DNA of 64,000 nucleotides from Mitsuokella multacida DSM 20544. Lineage in GTDB: Bacteria > Bacillota > Negativicutes > Selenomonadales > Selenomonadaceae. The notes under the pieces were generated by a model, which made no database searches, was not told the DNA's origin, and saw only the letters and a list, made by a program, of their open reading frames with translations. The DNA is taken from assembly GCF_000155955.1 (NCBI RefSeq), contig NZ_GG697142.2, forward strand, positions 547,325-611,324, in the 5' to 3' direction. How positions within the stretch are numbered: the first letter of the stretch is position 1; every line of letters begins with the position of its first letter. This document shows positions 11,829 through 20,993 of this stretch, in pieces. The translations under genes were made by a program, and so were the position numbers.

Positions 11829-12167
11829 ATGAGCTACAGAAAATTAGGACGTAACTCCGCAGCCCGCAAGGCGCTGTTCACGAGCATTCTCACTTCCTTC
11901 TTCAGATATGGCCGCATTGAGACGACGGAAGCTAAGGCAAAAGAGCTCCGCAAGTTCGCTGAGAACCTCATCACGCTCGCAAAGCGCGGTGACCTCAGCG
12001 CTCGTCGCCAGGCAATCGCTGAGCTGGCTGATGAAGATGTAGTAAGAAAGCTTTTCGATGAGATCGCAGGCAAGTACGCTGACCGCCAGGGCGGTTACAC
12101 GCGTATCCTCAAGCTCGGCGTTCGCCGCGGCGATGCTGCTCCGATGGTCATCATCGAGCTCGTGTAA
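11829..12167 (+). CDS. rplQ: 50S ribosomal protein L17
   Basis: 112 residues, the short L17 typical of Firmicutes, opening [17 protein letters not shown]17 lies around the peptide exit. The [18 protein letters not shown]-type helix and the end [12 protein letters not shown] are conserved. It is the last gene of the ribosomal cluster; a clear terminator follows. Confidence 0.97.
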   Translation: MSYRKLGRNSAARKALFTSILTSFFRYGRIETTEAKAKELRKFAENLITLAKRGDLSARRQAIAELADEDVVRKLFDEIAGKYADRQGGYTRILKLGVRRGDAAPMVIIELV

Positions 12168-12195
12168 TCCATCTTAGGATTTACGGACATACAAA

Positions 12196-12227
12196 GGCTG
12201 TCTGCCACAAGCAGGCAGTCTTTTTTT
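12196..12227 (+). terminator. rho-independent terminator of the ribosomal cluster
   Basis: Stem GGCTGTCTGC / GCAGGCAGTC with loop CACAA (one or two G-U pairs) followed by seven T. It closes the rpmJ-rplQ transcription unit. Confidence 0.88.
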
Positions 12228-12245
12228 GCGTCTCTTGAGAAGTAT

Positions 12246-12318
12246 AGCGTACTAAAAGCGTACTATTTTCGGTCAACTCGTTTTGCCGTTTGTGTTGACC
12301 ATCAATCTGCGGTATAAT
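12246..12318 (+). promoter_or_regulatory. promoter and 11-bp direct repeat before ecfA1
   Basis: Two copies of AGCGTACT start eleven bases apart (12246 and 12257), one helical turn, which looks like a regulator site. Downstream, TTGTGT at 12290 and a perfect TATAAT at 12313 are 17 bases apart. No known riboswitch is visible in the short leader. The regulator is unknown. Confidence 0.5.
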
Positions 12319-12350
12319 GTTGCTATTGATTGGAAAGGGAAGGTGAAGGT

Positions 12351-13211
12351 ATGGCATGGATTGAGCTGGAGCATCTCTCGCACTGCTACCATGCGGGCAC
12401 GGAGCAGGAGCACCGTGCGCTCGATGAGGTGAACCTCGCGATCGAGGCGGGGGCGTTTGTCGCGATCCTCGGGGCGAATGGCTCGGGTAAGTCGACGCTC
12501 GCGAAGCACCTCAATGCACTCCTGCTGCCGACGTCAGGGGCCTGCCGCATCGGCGGCCTCGACACGGCAGCGGCGGCCGACACGGCGGAGCTCTGGAAGA
12601 TCCGCCAGCAGGTCGGCATGGTCTTCCAGAACCCCGACAACCAGCTCATCGCAGCGGTCGTCGAGGACGACGTCGCCTTTGGCCCCGAGAACCTCGGCAT
12701 GGCGCCCGATGAGATCCGCGAGAGCGTGCATCAGGCGCTCGAGGCCGTCAATATGACCCGCTTCCGCACCTTTGCGCCGCACCTGCTGTCGGGCGGCCAG
12801 AAACAGCGCGTGGCCATCGCCGGGGCGCTCGCCATGAAGACGCGCTGCCTCGTGCTCGACGAGCCGACGGCCATGCTCGACCCGCAGGGCCGCGCGGAGG
12901 TCATGGCGACCGTTCAGCGCCTGCACGAGGAGCAGGGCATCACCATCGTGCTGATCACGCACTTCATGGAAGAGGCGGCGCTCGCCGACCGCGTTATCGT
13001 CATGGCGGATGGCCATGTCACGATGGACGGCACGCCGCGCGAGGTCTTCTGCGAGGCCGCGAAGCTCAAGAAGCTCGGCCTCGACGTGCCGCTCGCGACG
13101 GAGCTCGGCTGTGAACTGCGCGCGAGCGGCCTCGCCTTGCCGAAGGACATCCTGACCGATGAAGAGCTTGTCGCGGCGCTCACATCTGCCGCAAGAGAGG
13201 AGGGTGCCTGA
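12351..13211 (+). CDS. ecfA1: ECF transporter ATPase EcfA1
   Basis: 286 residues from the ATG giving MAWIELEHLSHCY, the usual family start; seven extra upstream residues are possible but less likely. One of two ATPases of the energy-coupling factor transporter, which powers uptake of vitamins or metal ions through exchangeable S components in the inner membrane. Walker A GANGSGKST at residues 41-49, Q-loop in FQNPDNQLIA, signature LLSGGQKQR, Walker B CLVLDEPTAMLDP. Followed at one base by ecfA2. No S component is encoded nearby. Confidence 0.95.
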   Translation: MAWIELEHLSHCYHAGTEQEHRALDEVNLAIEAGAFVAILGANGSGKSTLAKHLNALLLPTSGACRIGGLDTAAAADTAELWKIRQQVGMVFQNPDNQLIAAVVEDDVAFGPENLGMAPDEIRESVHQALEAVNMTRFRTFAPHLLSGGQKQRVAIAGALAMKTRCLVLDEPTAMLDPQGRAEVMATVQRLHEEQGITIVLITHFMEEAALADRVIVMADGHVTMDGTPREVFCEAAKLKKLGLDVPLATELGCELRASGLALPKDILTDEELVAALTSAAREEGA

Positions 13212-13212
13212 T

Positions 13213-14100
13213 TTGTCCATTGTCCTAGAACACGTCGCCTACACCTATATGCCCGGCACGCCGTTCGAGCAGCAGGCGCTCAAGGATGTCTCAGCCACCA
13301 TTGAGCAGGGCTCCCTGACGGCCATCGCGGGCCATACGGGCTCGGGCAAGTCGACGCTCTTGCAGCAGTTCAACGGCCTCCTGCAGCCGACGGCGGGCCG
13401 CGTGCTCGTCGACGGTATCGACATCAACCCGAAGGCCAAGAAAGAGCGCGCGGCCGCGCGCGCTGTGCGCCTCAAGGTCGGCATGGTCTTCCAGTACGCT
13501 GAGCAGCAGCTCTTCGAGGAGACCATCGAGAAGGACATCGCCTTCGGCCCGAAGAACCTCGGCCTCTCCGACGAGGAGACGGCCGCGCGCGTCAAAGAGG
13601 CCATGCGGCTCGTCCACCTCGATTACGAGACGTATGCGAAGCGCTCGCCGTTTGCGCTGTCGGGCGGCCAGATGCGCCGCGTCGCCATCGCGGGCGTGCT
13701 CGCCCTGCAGCCAGAGTACCTTGTGCTCGACGAGCCCGTCGCTGGCCTCGACCCGCGCGGTCGCGAGGAACTCATCGCGACCATCCGCCACCTGCACGAG
13801 AAGGAGCACGTCACGATCGTGCTCGTCTCCCACAATATGGACGACATCGCGCGGCTGGCCGACCACGTGCTCATCATGAGCCACGGCCAGCTCGTCTGCG
13901 ATGCCGCGCCGCGCGAGGCTTTTAAGCAGCGTGACATGCTCAAAGAAGCTGGCCTCAAAGTGCCGCACACCATGGCCCTGATGCAGCAGCTGCGCGCCAA
14001 AGGCCTTGCCGTGCGCACGGATTGCCTGACCATCGCAGAGGCCAAGAAAGAGATACTCAGAGTCATGAAGGGGAGAGGAGGCAGGAATGATGCTCAGTGA
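13213..14100 (+). CDS. ecfA2: ECF transporter ATPase EcfA2
   Basis: 295 residues from a TTG just after the ecfA1 stop, with GAGAGGAGGG upstream; a longer reading into ecfA1 has no family support. Partner of EcfA1 in the ATPase heterodimer. Walker A GHTGSGKST, Q-loop region FQYAEQQLFEETI, signature FALSGGQMRR, Walker B YLVLDEPVAGLDP, switch histidine in VSHNMDD. The 3' end overlaps ecfT by 14 bases. Confidence 0.95.
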   Translation: MSIVLEHVAYTYMPGTPFEQQALKDVSATIEQGSLTAIAGHTGSGKSTLLQQFNGLLQPTAGRVLVDGIDINPKAKKERAAARAVRLKVGMVFQYAEQQLFEETIEKDIAFGPKNLGLSDEETAARVKEAMRLVHLDYETYAKRSPFALSGGQMRRVAIAGVLALQPEYLVLDEPVAGLDPRGREELIATIRHLHEKEHVTIVLVSHNMDDIARLADHVLIMSHGQLVCDAAPREAFKQRDMLKEAGLKVPHTMALMQQLRAKGLAVRTDCLTIAEAKKEILRVMKGRGGRNDAQ

Positions 14101-14881
14101 TATCACGATCGGGCAGTACTTCCCAGGCAGTTCCATCCTGCACCGGCTCGACCCGCGCACGAAGGTCGTGCTGCTCTTCTTCTACCTCGTCCTGATCTTC
14201 CTCTGCAAGAGTGCCATCTCGTACGCCATCGTGACGGTGCTGACCGTCACCCTGATGGTCCTTTCAAAGGTCCCCATGCGCATGATGCTGCGCTCCTTGA
14301 AGCCACTCTGGTGGATCATCCTCTTCACCTTCGTCATCCATGTCTTCAGCACACCGGGCGAAGAGCTCGCCAAAATCCTGTTCCTGAGCGTCACATGGGA
14401 GGGCATCGTCGAGGGCTTCTACATCTGCCTGCGGCTCGTACTGCTCATCCTCTTGTCATCGCTATTGACGTTCACGACGAGTCCTTTGAAGCTCACCGAC
14501 GCGATGGAGGCGCTGCTCGCACCCGGCAAGCGCATCGGCATCCCGGCGCATGAGCTCGCGATGATGATGACGATTGCCCTGCGCTTCGTGCCGACGCTGA
14601 TACAGGAGACGGACCGCATCATGAAGGCGCAGCAGTCGCGCGGCGCCGACTTCACGGACGGCAGCATCATGAAGCGCCTGCGCGCCTTCGTGCCCGTGCT
14701 CGTGCCGCTGTTCCTCTCCGCCTTCCGCCGCGCCGACGACCTCGCGATGGCCATGGAGGCGCGCTGCTACCGCGGCGGCGAGGGCCGGACGCAGATGAAA
14801 GCCCTGCGCGTCACGAGCATCGACTACGTCGCCTGGGGCTTCAGCGCCGTGCTCATTGCCGCGGTGCTGGCCTTGCGCTGA
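14087..14881 (+). CDS. ecfT: ECF transporter transmembrane subunit EcfT
   Basis: 264 residues with about five hydrophobic membrane segments. EcfT couples the two ATPases to the S component. The two short Arg motifs of the coupling helices are visible: QQSRGAD and MEARCYRGG. It starts inside ecfA2 (coupled) with GAGAGGAGG before the ATG; two adjacent ATGs are available. truA follows after 51 bases. Confidence 0.94.
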   Translation: MMLSDITIGQYFPGSSILHRLDPRTKVVLLFFYLVLIFLCKSAISYAIVTVLTVTLMVLSKVPMRMMLRSLKPLWWIILFTFVIHVFSTPGEELAKILFLSVTWEGIVEGFYICLRLVLLILLSSLLTFTTSPLKLTDAMEALLAPGKRIGIPAHELAMMMTIALRFVPTLIQETDRIMKAQQSRGADFTDGSIMKRLRAFVPVLVPLFLSAFRRADDLAMAMEARCYRGGEGRTQMKALRVTSIDYVAWGFSAVLIAAVLALR

Positions 14882-14932
14882 CTCTGGCAGATTTTGTTCA
14901 ATTTTGTTCATTAGAAAGGACTTCCTTCATAG

Positions 14933-15727
14933 ATGAAACGAGAACACAAAGCGGAGATGAAGGCGCGCGCGCGCAACATCGTCCTCAAGGTCGCCTACGA
15001 CGGCACGGCCTACCACGGCTTCCAGCGCCAGACGCCGCCGATCGTCGCCGTGCAGAATATATTAGAAGAGAAATTGCAGACGATCTTCGGCGACACCATC
15101 GAGCTCGCGGCGGCCGGCCGCACAGATGCCGGCGTCCACGCCTACGGCCAGGTCGTCAACTTCTTCACGGACGGCCGCATCCCCGTGGACCGCATCGCGC
15201 GCGCGGCCAACAGCCTCTTGCCCGATGACATCGTCGTGCGGGCGGCGGGGGAGGCTGACACAGACTTCAGCGCGCGCCACAGCGCGAAGAGCAAGACGTA
15301 TGTCTACCGCATCCAGCAGGGCGAGGTGCCCGACCCGATGACGGCGCGCTACGCCTGGTACATCCGGCGGCCGCTCGACGTCGCCGCCATGCGCGAAGCA
15401 CTCGGAGCCATCCTCGGCACGCACGACTTCTCCGCCTTCCGCGCGAGCGGCGGCGCGCCGATGAGCCCCGTGCGCACGATGTACGAGGCGACGATCGAGG
15501 AGGCAGCTGGCCAGCAGCTCATCTGCCGCATCCACGGCAGTGGCTTTCTCTACCACATGGTCCGCAACATCATCGGCACCCTCGCAAACGTCGGCCTCGG
15601 TGTCCTGACGCCGGCGCGCTTCGGCGAGATTCTCGAGGGCCGCGACCGCACAAAGGCCTCGGCGACCGCGCCGGCCTGCGGGCTTTATCTTGAACATGTC
15701 GACTACGGTGAAGCCTTTCCCTTTTGA
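14933..15727 (+). CDS. truA: tRNA pseudouridine(38-40) synthase
   Basis: 264 residues; isomerises uridines 38-40 in the anticodon arm of many tRNAs. The catalytic Asp is D65 in AAAGRTDAGVHA. The GSGFLYHMVRNIIGTL motif near residue 205 is also typical. In Firmicutes truA regularly follows ecfT at the end of the ribosomal cluster, as here. GAAAGGACT precedes the ATG. The first ten or so residues are a charged extension. Confidence 0.95.
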   Translation: MKREHKAEMKARARNIVLKVAYDGTAYHGFQRQTPPIVAVQNILEEKLQTIFGDTIELAAAGRTDAGVHAYGQVVNFFTDGRIPVDRIARAANSLLPDDIVVRAAGEADTDFSARHSAKSKTYVYRIQQGEVPDPMTARYAWYIRRPLDVAAMREALGAILGTHDFSAFRASGGAPMSPVRTMYEATIEEAAGQQLICRIHGSGFLYHMVRNIIGTLANVGLGVLTPARFGEILEGRDRTKASATAPACGLYLEHVDYGEAFPF

Positions 15728-15742
15728 TCCTATTGCTAGTTT

Positions 15743-15816
15743 GAGCGCCGCTCTGTTCGCCCCTGAATCGCTTCTTGAATGCTTCTTGAACGCTTCGGGG
15801 AACGGGAGCGGCGCTC
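15743..15816. repeat. long inverted repeat downstream of truA
   Basis: GAGCGCCGCTC and GAGCGGCGCTC are perfectly complementary 11-mers enclosing about 50 bases, with an inner GTTC-CCCC / GGGGAAC pairing. The loop holds a direct repeat, GCTTCTTGAA twice. There is no T run after it, so it may be a processing site or weak terminator. Confidence 0.5.
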
Positions 15817-15836
15817 TCTGTCTGTGACGTCTAGAC

Positions 15837-15865
15837 TTGCGAATGACTAGCAGATGGGTTAGAAT
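15837..15865 (+). promoter_or_regulatory. likely promoter of the large activase gene
   Basis: TTGCGA and TAGAAT are 17 bases apart, about 95 bases before the start codon. The rest of the gap from truA shows only the inverted repeat described separately. Confidence 0.5.
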
Positions 15866-15959
15866 AAAATGTGACCCTCTAAAAGGTCAATAGGTAACTG
15901 GATTTCATCCCGTTTCCAGAATCAGTCCAAATCAATCCATGACACTAGGTGGTGTGAAT

Positions 15960-18900
15960 ATGAAATCAATTTTGAACGTAGGGATTGATGTCGGTTCGAC
16001 GACGATCAAGCTCGTCGTTCTCGACCATGAGAAGCATATCCTCTACAAGAACTATGCACGTCATTTCTCCGAGATCGGCAACGCCCTGCAGGAGAATCTG
16101 ACGCATCTGAAATCCATCGTCGGTGAGAAGAAGTTCTCGTTTGCCCTGACGGGTTCGGCCGGCATGGGCATCGCCCAGCGCATCGGCCTGCCGTTCGTGC
16201 AGGAGGTCATCGCCTGTGCCGCAGCCGTCAAGGAGCTCATCCCGCAGACGGACACCGTCGTCGAGCTCGGCGGCGAGGACGCGAAGATTACGTATTTCGG
16301 CGACGCGCCGGAGCAGCGCATGAACGGCGTCTGCGCGGGCGGCACGGGCTCGTTCATCGACCACATGGCCTCGCTCCTCTCGACCGATGCCAAGGGCCTC
16401 GATGACCTCGCGGCCAAGGGCAAGCAGATCTACACGATCGCTTCGCGCTGCGGCGTCTTTGCCAAGACCGATATCCAGGCCCTGATGAACGATGGCGCCG
16501 AGAAGGCCGACATCGCTCTGTCGATTTTCCAGGCCGTCGTCAATCAGACCATCGGCAACCTCGCGCAGGGCCGCCCGATAAGCGGCCACGTCGCCTTCCT
16601 CGGCGGCCCGCTGCACTTCCTGCCGGAGCTGCGCAAGCGCTTCATCGAGACGCTGGAGCTCGACGAGGAGCACGTCGTCAAGGTCGACTACGGCAACTAC
16701 TTCGTCGCCATGGGCGCGGCGCTCTCCGACGAGGCGGAGGTCATCGACGTCGATCGCCTCGAGCAGAGCATCGCGAAGGCACGCGAAGCCGCGGCGAAAG
16801 AGACGCGCAAAGCCGACTTCACGCTGTTTGAAGACCGCGCCGACTACGAGGCCTTCAAGGCCCGCCACGACAAGGACAAGGTCAAGCGCGGCGACCTCAG
16901 CTCGTACCGCGGCCCCGTCTACATCGGCATCGACGCCGGCTCTACGACGACGAAGATCACGGCCATCGGCAAGGACAAGGAGATCCTCTACACCTCGTAC
17001 GGCAGCAACCAGGGCTCACCCCTCAAGACCGTCGTCAAGGAGATGAAGGGGCTCTACGCGGCCCTGCCAGAGGGCGCAACCATCGCGGGCTCGATGACGA
17101 CGGGCTACGGCGAGGCCATCGTCAAGGCCGCGCTGCATGCCGACGGCGGCGAGGTCGAGACGTTCGCGCACCTGCGGGCGGCACAGGAATTTTGCCCGGA
17201 GGTCACCTTCGTGCTCGACATCGGCGGCCAGGACATGAAGTGCTTCTTCGTCAAGGACGGCAGCATCGGCAACATCACGCTCAACGAGGCGTGCTCGGCC
17301 GGCTGCGGCTCCTTCATCCAGAACTTCGCCGAGGGCCTCCATATGACGCCGGCCGAGTTTGCGGCCAAGGCCATCGACTCGAAAGCGCCGGTCGACCTCG
17401 GCACGCGCTGCACGGTCTTCATGAACTCGAAGGTCAAGCAGGCGCAGAAAGAGGGCGCCGACGTCGCCGACATCTCGGCCGGCATCGCGTTCTCCGTCAT
17501 CAAGAATGCGCTCTTCAAGGTCATGCAGCTCAAGGACGTCCGCGAGCTCGGCGACCACATCGTCGTGCAGGGCGGCACCTTCTACAACGACGCCGTGCTG
17601 CGCTGCATGGAGAAGCTTTTAGACCGTGACGTCATCCGCCCCGATATCGCGGGCCTCATGGGCGCCTACGGTGCGGCCATCCTCGCACTCGAGGAGGCCG
17701 AGAAAGAGGGCAAGCAGCAGTCGAGCCTGCTGACGCCAGATGAGCTCGACCACTTCGCCGTCGCGACGAGCTCCTACCGCTGCCGCGGCTGCGGCAACAA
17801 GTGTCTGATCACGATGCAGAAGTTCCCGGATGGCGGCAAGTACTTCACGGGCAACCGCTGCGAGCGCGGCATCGGCGGGCAGAAGAAAGAGTCCGACACG
17901 CCGAACATCTACCAGTACAAGTACGAGCGCCTCTTCCAGTACTACGAGCCGCTCGAGGAGCCCTCGCGCGGCACGATCGGCCTGCCGCGCGTGCTCAACA
18001 TGTACGAGGACTACCCGTTCTGGTTCACCTTCTTCACGAAGCTCGGCTACCGCGTCGTGCTCTCGGGCAAGTCGAGTGCCAAGATGTACTTCAAGGGCAT
18101 GGCGACCGTGCCGTCCGACTCGCTCTGCTACCCGGCCAAGCTCGCGCACGGCCACATCATGGATCTCATCGAGAAGGGCGTCACGAAGATCTTCTACCCG
18201 TGCGAACCCTACAACATGGTCGACGACAAGCACCCGTCGGAGAATCACTACAACTGCCCGATCGTCGCCTCGTACGCCGAGAACATCCGCGGCAACATGG
18301 ACATCCTGCGCGAGAAGCACATCGACTTCCTGCAGCCGTTCCTGCCGATCAACGACGAGAAGCGCATGGCCCAGCGCCTCTACGAGGAGCTCGGTGCCCA
18401 TGAGGGCCTGACGAAGGAAGAGATTGCCGAGGCAGTCGACGAGTCCTACCGCGAGCTCGCGCAGTACCGCCAGGATGTGCGCGACTATGGCGCGAAGATC
18501 CTCGAGCGCGTGGAGAAGACGGGCGAGCAGGTCATCATGCTCGTCGGCCGCCCGTACCACATCGACCCGGAGATCAACCACGGCATCCCGGAGATGATCC
18601 AGAGCTATCATCTGCCAATCATCTCGGAGGACGCCGTCTACCACATGCCGGTCAAAGCCGCGAAGCTCAAGATCGTCAACCAGTGGAGCTACCACGCGCG
18701 CCTCTACCATGCGGCGCAGTTCGTCGCTGAGCATCCGAACTTCACGCTGATCCAGTTCAGCTCGTTCGGCTGCGGCCTCGACGCACTGACGACGGGCCAG
18801 GTCAAGGACATCCTCGAGTCGCACAACCGCATCTACACGATGATCAAGCTCGACGAGGTCTCGAACCTCGGCGCCGCGCGCATCCGCCTGCGCTCGCTGA

Positions 18901-20228
18901 TGGCCGCGCTTGCGCGCCGCAAGACCGTGCCGTATCAGGAGGTCAAGCCAATCGAGCGGCCGCACTTCACGGCCGAGTGCAAGAAGACGCACACGATCCT
19001 CGCGCCGCAGATGGCCCCAATCCACTTCGAGCTCATCAAGTCGGTCATGCGCGACTACGGCTACAACCTCGTCGTGCCGGAGATGCCGGACAAGGCGGCC
19101 ATCGACCTCGGCTTGCGCTACGTCAACAACGACATGTGCTACCCGTCGATCGTCGTCATCGGCCAGCTCATCGCCGCGCTCAAGTCGGGCGAGTACGACC
19201 CCGACCACACGAGCATCGCGATGTTCCAGACCTGCGGCGCCTGCCGCGCGACGAACTACATGAGCGTCCTGCGCCAGGCACTCAAGTACGCGGGCTTCCC
19301 GCAGGTGCCGGTCTTCGCCGTGCACGGCCTGCCCGAGGAGACGGACTCCTTCCGCCTCACGCGCCCGATGCTCGTCGCCGCCATCAAGGCCGCCATCTTC
19401 GGCGACCTCCTGCAGAATGTCAAGAACCGCATGATGCCGTACGAGCTCCAGAAGGGCGAGACTCAGCGCCTCTTCGACAAGTGGATGGCAAACTGTAAGG
19501 ACGTATTGAAAGACGGCGGCTACTTCAAGTTCCAGCGCACGGTCAAGCAGATCGTCAAGGAATTCGACAACATCCCGATTGACGAAACCCTCTGGAAGCC
19601 GAAAGTCGGCATCGTCGGCGAGATCCTCGCGAAATACCATCCAGTCGCCAATAACCACATCGAGAAAGTCCTGATGGAGGAGGGCGCGGAGGTCGTCATG
19701 CCGGACTTCGTCGACTTCTTCCTCTACTCGGCCTACGACCCGATCGTCAAGCACCGCCTGCTCGACGGCAAGAAGAAGAACAGCTTCTTCGGACGCATGT
19801 TCATCAACATCATCAACTTCTACCGCGCGCCGATGCGCAAGGCACTCAAGAACAGCCGCCACTTCCTCGCGCCGCACAAGATCGACGAGACGGCCAAGCT
19901 CGCCTCGCGCCACGTCAGCCTTGGCAACATGGCCGGCGAGGGCTGGTTCCTGACCGGCGAGATGGTCAAGCTCATCGACGAAGGCGTGCCCAACGTCATC
20001 TGCCTCCAGCCGTTCGGCTGCCTGCCGAATCACATCACCGGCAAAGGCGTCATGCACGAACTGCGTGAGAGCTACGCAGGCGCCAACCTCACCGCCATCG
20101 ACTGCGACGCCGGCTCCTCCGAAGTCAACCAGCTCAACCGCATCAAGCTCATGCTCGCCGTAGCAAAAGAGCGCGGGCCCAAGCAGGAAAACGAGGCCGA
20201 AAAGAGCAGCGAGGGAATGCGAGGGTGA
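15960..20228 (+). CDS. large acyl-CoA dehydratase activase-type protein (ASKHA x2 + DUF2229/HgdB-like)
   Basis: 1422 residues from the ATG giving MKSILNVGIDVGSTTIK, chosen for its AGGTGGTGTGA site. Two activase-type ATPase domains of the ASKHA fold come in tandem: GIDVGSTTIK near residue 8 and GIDAGSTTTK near residue 322. Each is followed by the cysteine segments expected for the 4Fe-4S site (NGVCAGGTGSF with SRCGVFAKTD; NEACSAGCGSF with TRCTVFMNSK). A CRGCGNKC cluster lies near residue 608. The C-terminal half resembles DUF2229 and the dehydratase HgdB-like family (GRPYHIDPEINHGIPEM). Activases of this family use ATP to drive one electron into 2-hydroxyacyl-CoA dehydratases; the substrate of this long fused form is not known. 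No dehydratase alpha/beta genes are adjacent. Stand-alone gene with its own promoter. Confidence 0.85.
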   Translation: MKSILNVGIDVGSTTIKLVVLDHEKHILYKNYARHFSEIGNALQENLTHLKSIVGEKKFSFALTGSAGMGIAQRIGLPFVQEVIACAAAVKELIPQTDTVVELGGEDAKITYFGDAPEQRMNGVCAGGTGSFIDHMASLLSTDAKGLDDLAAKGKQIYTIASRCGVFAKTDIQALMNDGAEKADIALSIFQAVVNQTIGNLAQGRPISGHVAFLGGPLHFLPELRKRFIETLELDEEHVVKVDYGNYFVAMGAALSDEAEVIDVDRLEQSIAKAREAAAKETRKADFTLFEDRADYEAFKARHDKDKVKRGDLSSYRGPVYIGIDAGSTTTKITAIGKDKEILYTSYGSNQGSPLKTVVKEMKGLYAALPEGATIAGSMTTGYGEAIVKAALHADGGEVETFAHLRAAQEFCPEVTFVLDIGGQDMKCFFVKDGSIGNITLNEACSAGCGSFIQNFAEGLHMTPAEFAAKAIDSKAPVDLGTRCTVFMNSKVKQAQKEGADVADISAGIAFSVIKNALFKVMQLKDVRELGDHIVVQGGTFYNDAVLRCMEKLLDRDVIRPDIAGLMGAYGAAILALEEAEKEGKQQSSLLTPDELDHFAVATSSYRCRGCGNKCLITMQKFPDGGKYFTGNRCERGIGGQKKESDTPNIYQYKYERLFQYYEPLEEPSRGTIGLPRVLNMYEDYPFWFTFFTKLGYRVVLSGKSSAKMYFKGMATVPSDSLCYPAKLAHGHIMDLIEKGVTKIFYPCEPYNMVDDKHPSENHYNCPIVASYAENIRGNMDILREKHIDFLQPFLPINDEKRMAQRLYEELGAHEGLTKEEIAEAVDESYRELAQYRQDVRDYGAKILERVEKTGEQVIMLVGRPYHIDPEINHGIPEMIQSYHLPIISEDAVYHMPVKAAKLKIVNQWSYHARLYHAAQFVAEHPNFTLIQFSSFGCGLDALTTGQVKDILESHNRIYTMIKLDEVSNLGAARIRLRSLMAALARRKTVPYQEVKPIERPHFTAECKKTHTILAPQMAPIHFELIKSVMRDYGYNLVVPEMPDKAAIDLGLRYVNNDMCYPSIVVIGQLIAALKSGEYDPDHTSIAMFQTCGACRATNYMSVLRQALKYAGFPQVPVFAVHGLPEETDSFRLTRPMLVAAIKAAIFGDLLQNVKNRMMPYELQKGETQRLFDKWMANCKDVLKDGGYFKFQRTVKQIVKEFDNIPIDETLWKPKVGIVGEILAKYHPVANNHIEKVLMEEGAEVVMPDFVDFFLYSAYDPIVKHRLLDGKKKNSFFGRMFINIINFYRAPMRKALKNSRHFLAPHKIDETAKLASRHVSLGNMAGEGWFLTGEMVKLIDEGVPNVICLQPFGCLPNHITGKGVMHELRESYAGANLTAIDCDAGSSEVNQLNRIKLMLAVAKERGPKQENEAEKSSEGMRG

Positions 20229-20275
20229 TTACCGGTGCTGGATTCACTGAGATGAGTGACGCTCGGCAAGGGGCC

Positions 20276-20452
20276 GGGGGGACATGTTTCGGCTTCGTCG
20301 CTCTGCTAAAATGGCCCCTATGATGCGGCTCGCAGCAAAGGCATTTCGCCGCCTGCCGCGGCGTTCTCACATTGCGATTTGAGGCTCATGAAGTATCAGG
20401 GGCCATCCCTGCGGGCAGCCGCGCCGCTCCTGCAGGCGAAACATGTCCCCCC
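20276..20452 (-). repeat. structured repeat, copy 1 (inverted orientation)
   Basis: First of six related elements of about 185 bp. Shared parts, read on the minus strand here: an arm ending TTTCGCCTGCAG, a CCCGCAGGG block, a central hairpin CGCCGC-GGCAG-GCGGCG, a GGCCAT block and CGAAGCCGAAA with the second arm. In this copy the arms are 16 bp and perfectly complementary. An inner helix ATGGCCCCT (20311) / AGGGGCCAT (20398) is also perfect. Confidence 0.85.
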
Positions 20453-20487
20453 GACCTTAGTTCAGTCCGTTTTTAGCAGACACTGCG

Positions 20488-20534
20488 CTCCTGCAGGCGG
20501 TACACACCACCCCGGCCTCAGTTCAGCCCGTTTT
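20488..20534 (-). repeat. truncated end of a structured repeat
   Basis: CTCCTGCAGGCG followed by an altered arm and GTTCAGCCCGTTTT repeats the end of copy 1 together with its flank (CTCCTGCAGGCG...GTTCAGTCCGTTTTT). The opposite arm is missing, so this is a broken copy. Confidence 0.6.
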
Positions 20535-20538
20535 CTCA

Positions 20539-20589
20539 GAGTCCGTCCTAGCTCCATTTTGCAGATGGAGTAGGGCGGGCTCTTTTTTT
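20539..20589 (+). terminator. long terminator hairpin after the activase gene
   Basis: AGTCCGTCCTAGCTCCAT pairs with ATGGAGTAGGGCGGGCT (one bulge, some G-U pairs) followed by seven T. It lies 310 bases after the activase stop, beyond repeat copy 1, so the activase transcript would carry that repeat in its 3' tail. Confidence 0.75.
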
Positions 20590-20659
20590 CTCCCCATCAG
20601 GTTCCTTGCCTCGTTTGTCGACTGAGCGGCATTCGCACTCGCTTGCAGAACGTAACTGA

Positions 20660-20845
20660 GGGAGGGGGCATGTATTTCGCCTGCAGGAGCGAGAGCGATA
20701 GCCCGCAGGGCTGAGCCCTACCGCTATGTTGCCTTAGAAGGCGATGTCAGAACGCCGCGGCAGGCGGCGAACTCACATCAATGGCAATCCGTGGCATATG
20801 GCTCATTTAGCGACAGCGACGAAGCCGAAATACATGCCACCTCCC
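20660..20845 (+). repeat. structured repeat, copy 2
   Basis: Arms of 20 bp (19 pairs): GGGAGGGGGCATG... against ...CATGCCACCTCCC. The inner helix here is TGAGCC (20712) / GGCTCA (20800) where other copies have TGGCC / GGCCA, a paired change. The central hairpin is intact. It lies just before the purC promoter. Confidence 0.85.
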
Positions 20846-20915
20846 TACGATACGAATTCAAACTCAATGCCACGAACTATTGCTCGTCTATCCGCAAGGA
20901 CACCTGACCCATTTC

Positions 20916-20944
20916 TTGACATTTTTTCCATCTGCCGCTATGAT
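20916..20944 (+). promoter_or_regulatory. purC promoter
   Basis: A perfect TTGACA and TATGAT, 17 bases apart, about 50 bases before the purC ATG. No purine riboswitch fold or PurR-like box is obvious between it and the gene. Confidence 0.8.
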
Positions 20945-20993
20945 GGAAGTGTAAAAATCCTATCTATCTGTTTGTGACGGGAGACGATAACAA

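Noticed and set aside
17619-20057. 812-residue open frame opposite the activase gene
   Set aside because: Low-complexity antisense frame (Val/Leu/Asp/Arg/Ala/Glu) produced by codon bias. The plus strand carries the conserved motifs.
20846-20993. Purine riboswitch before purC
   Set aside because: The leader is only about 45 bases and lacks the conserved three-way junction sequence.
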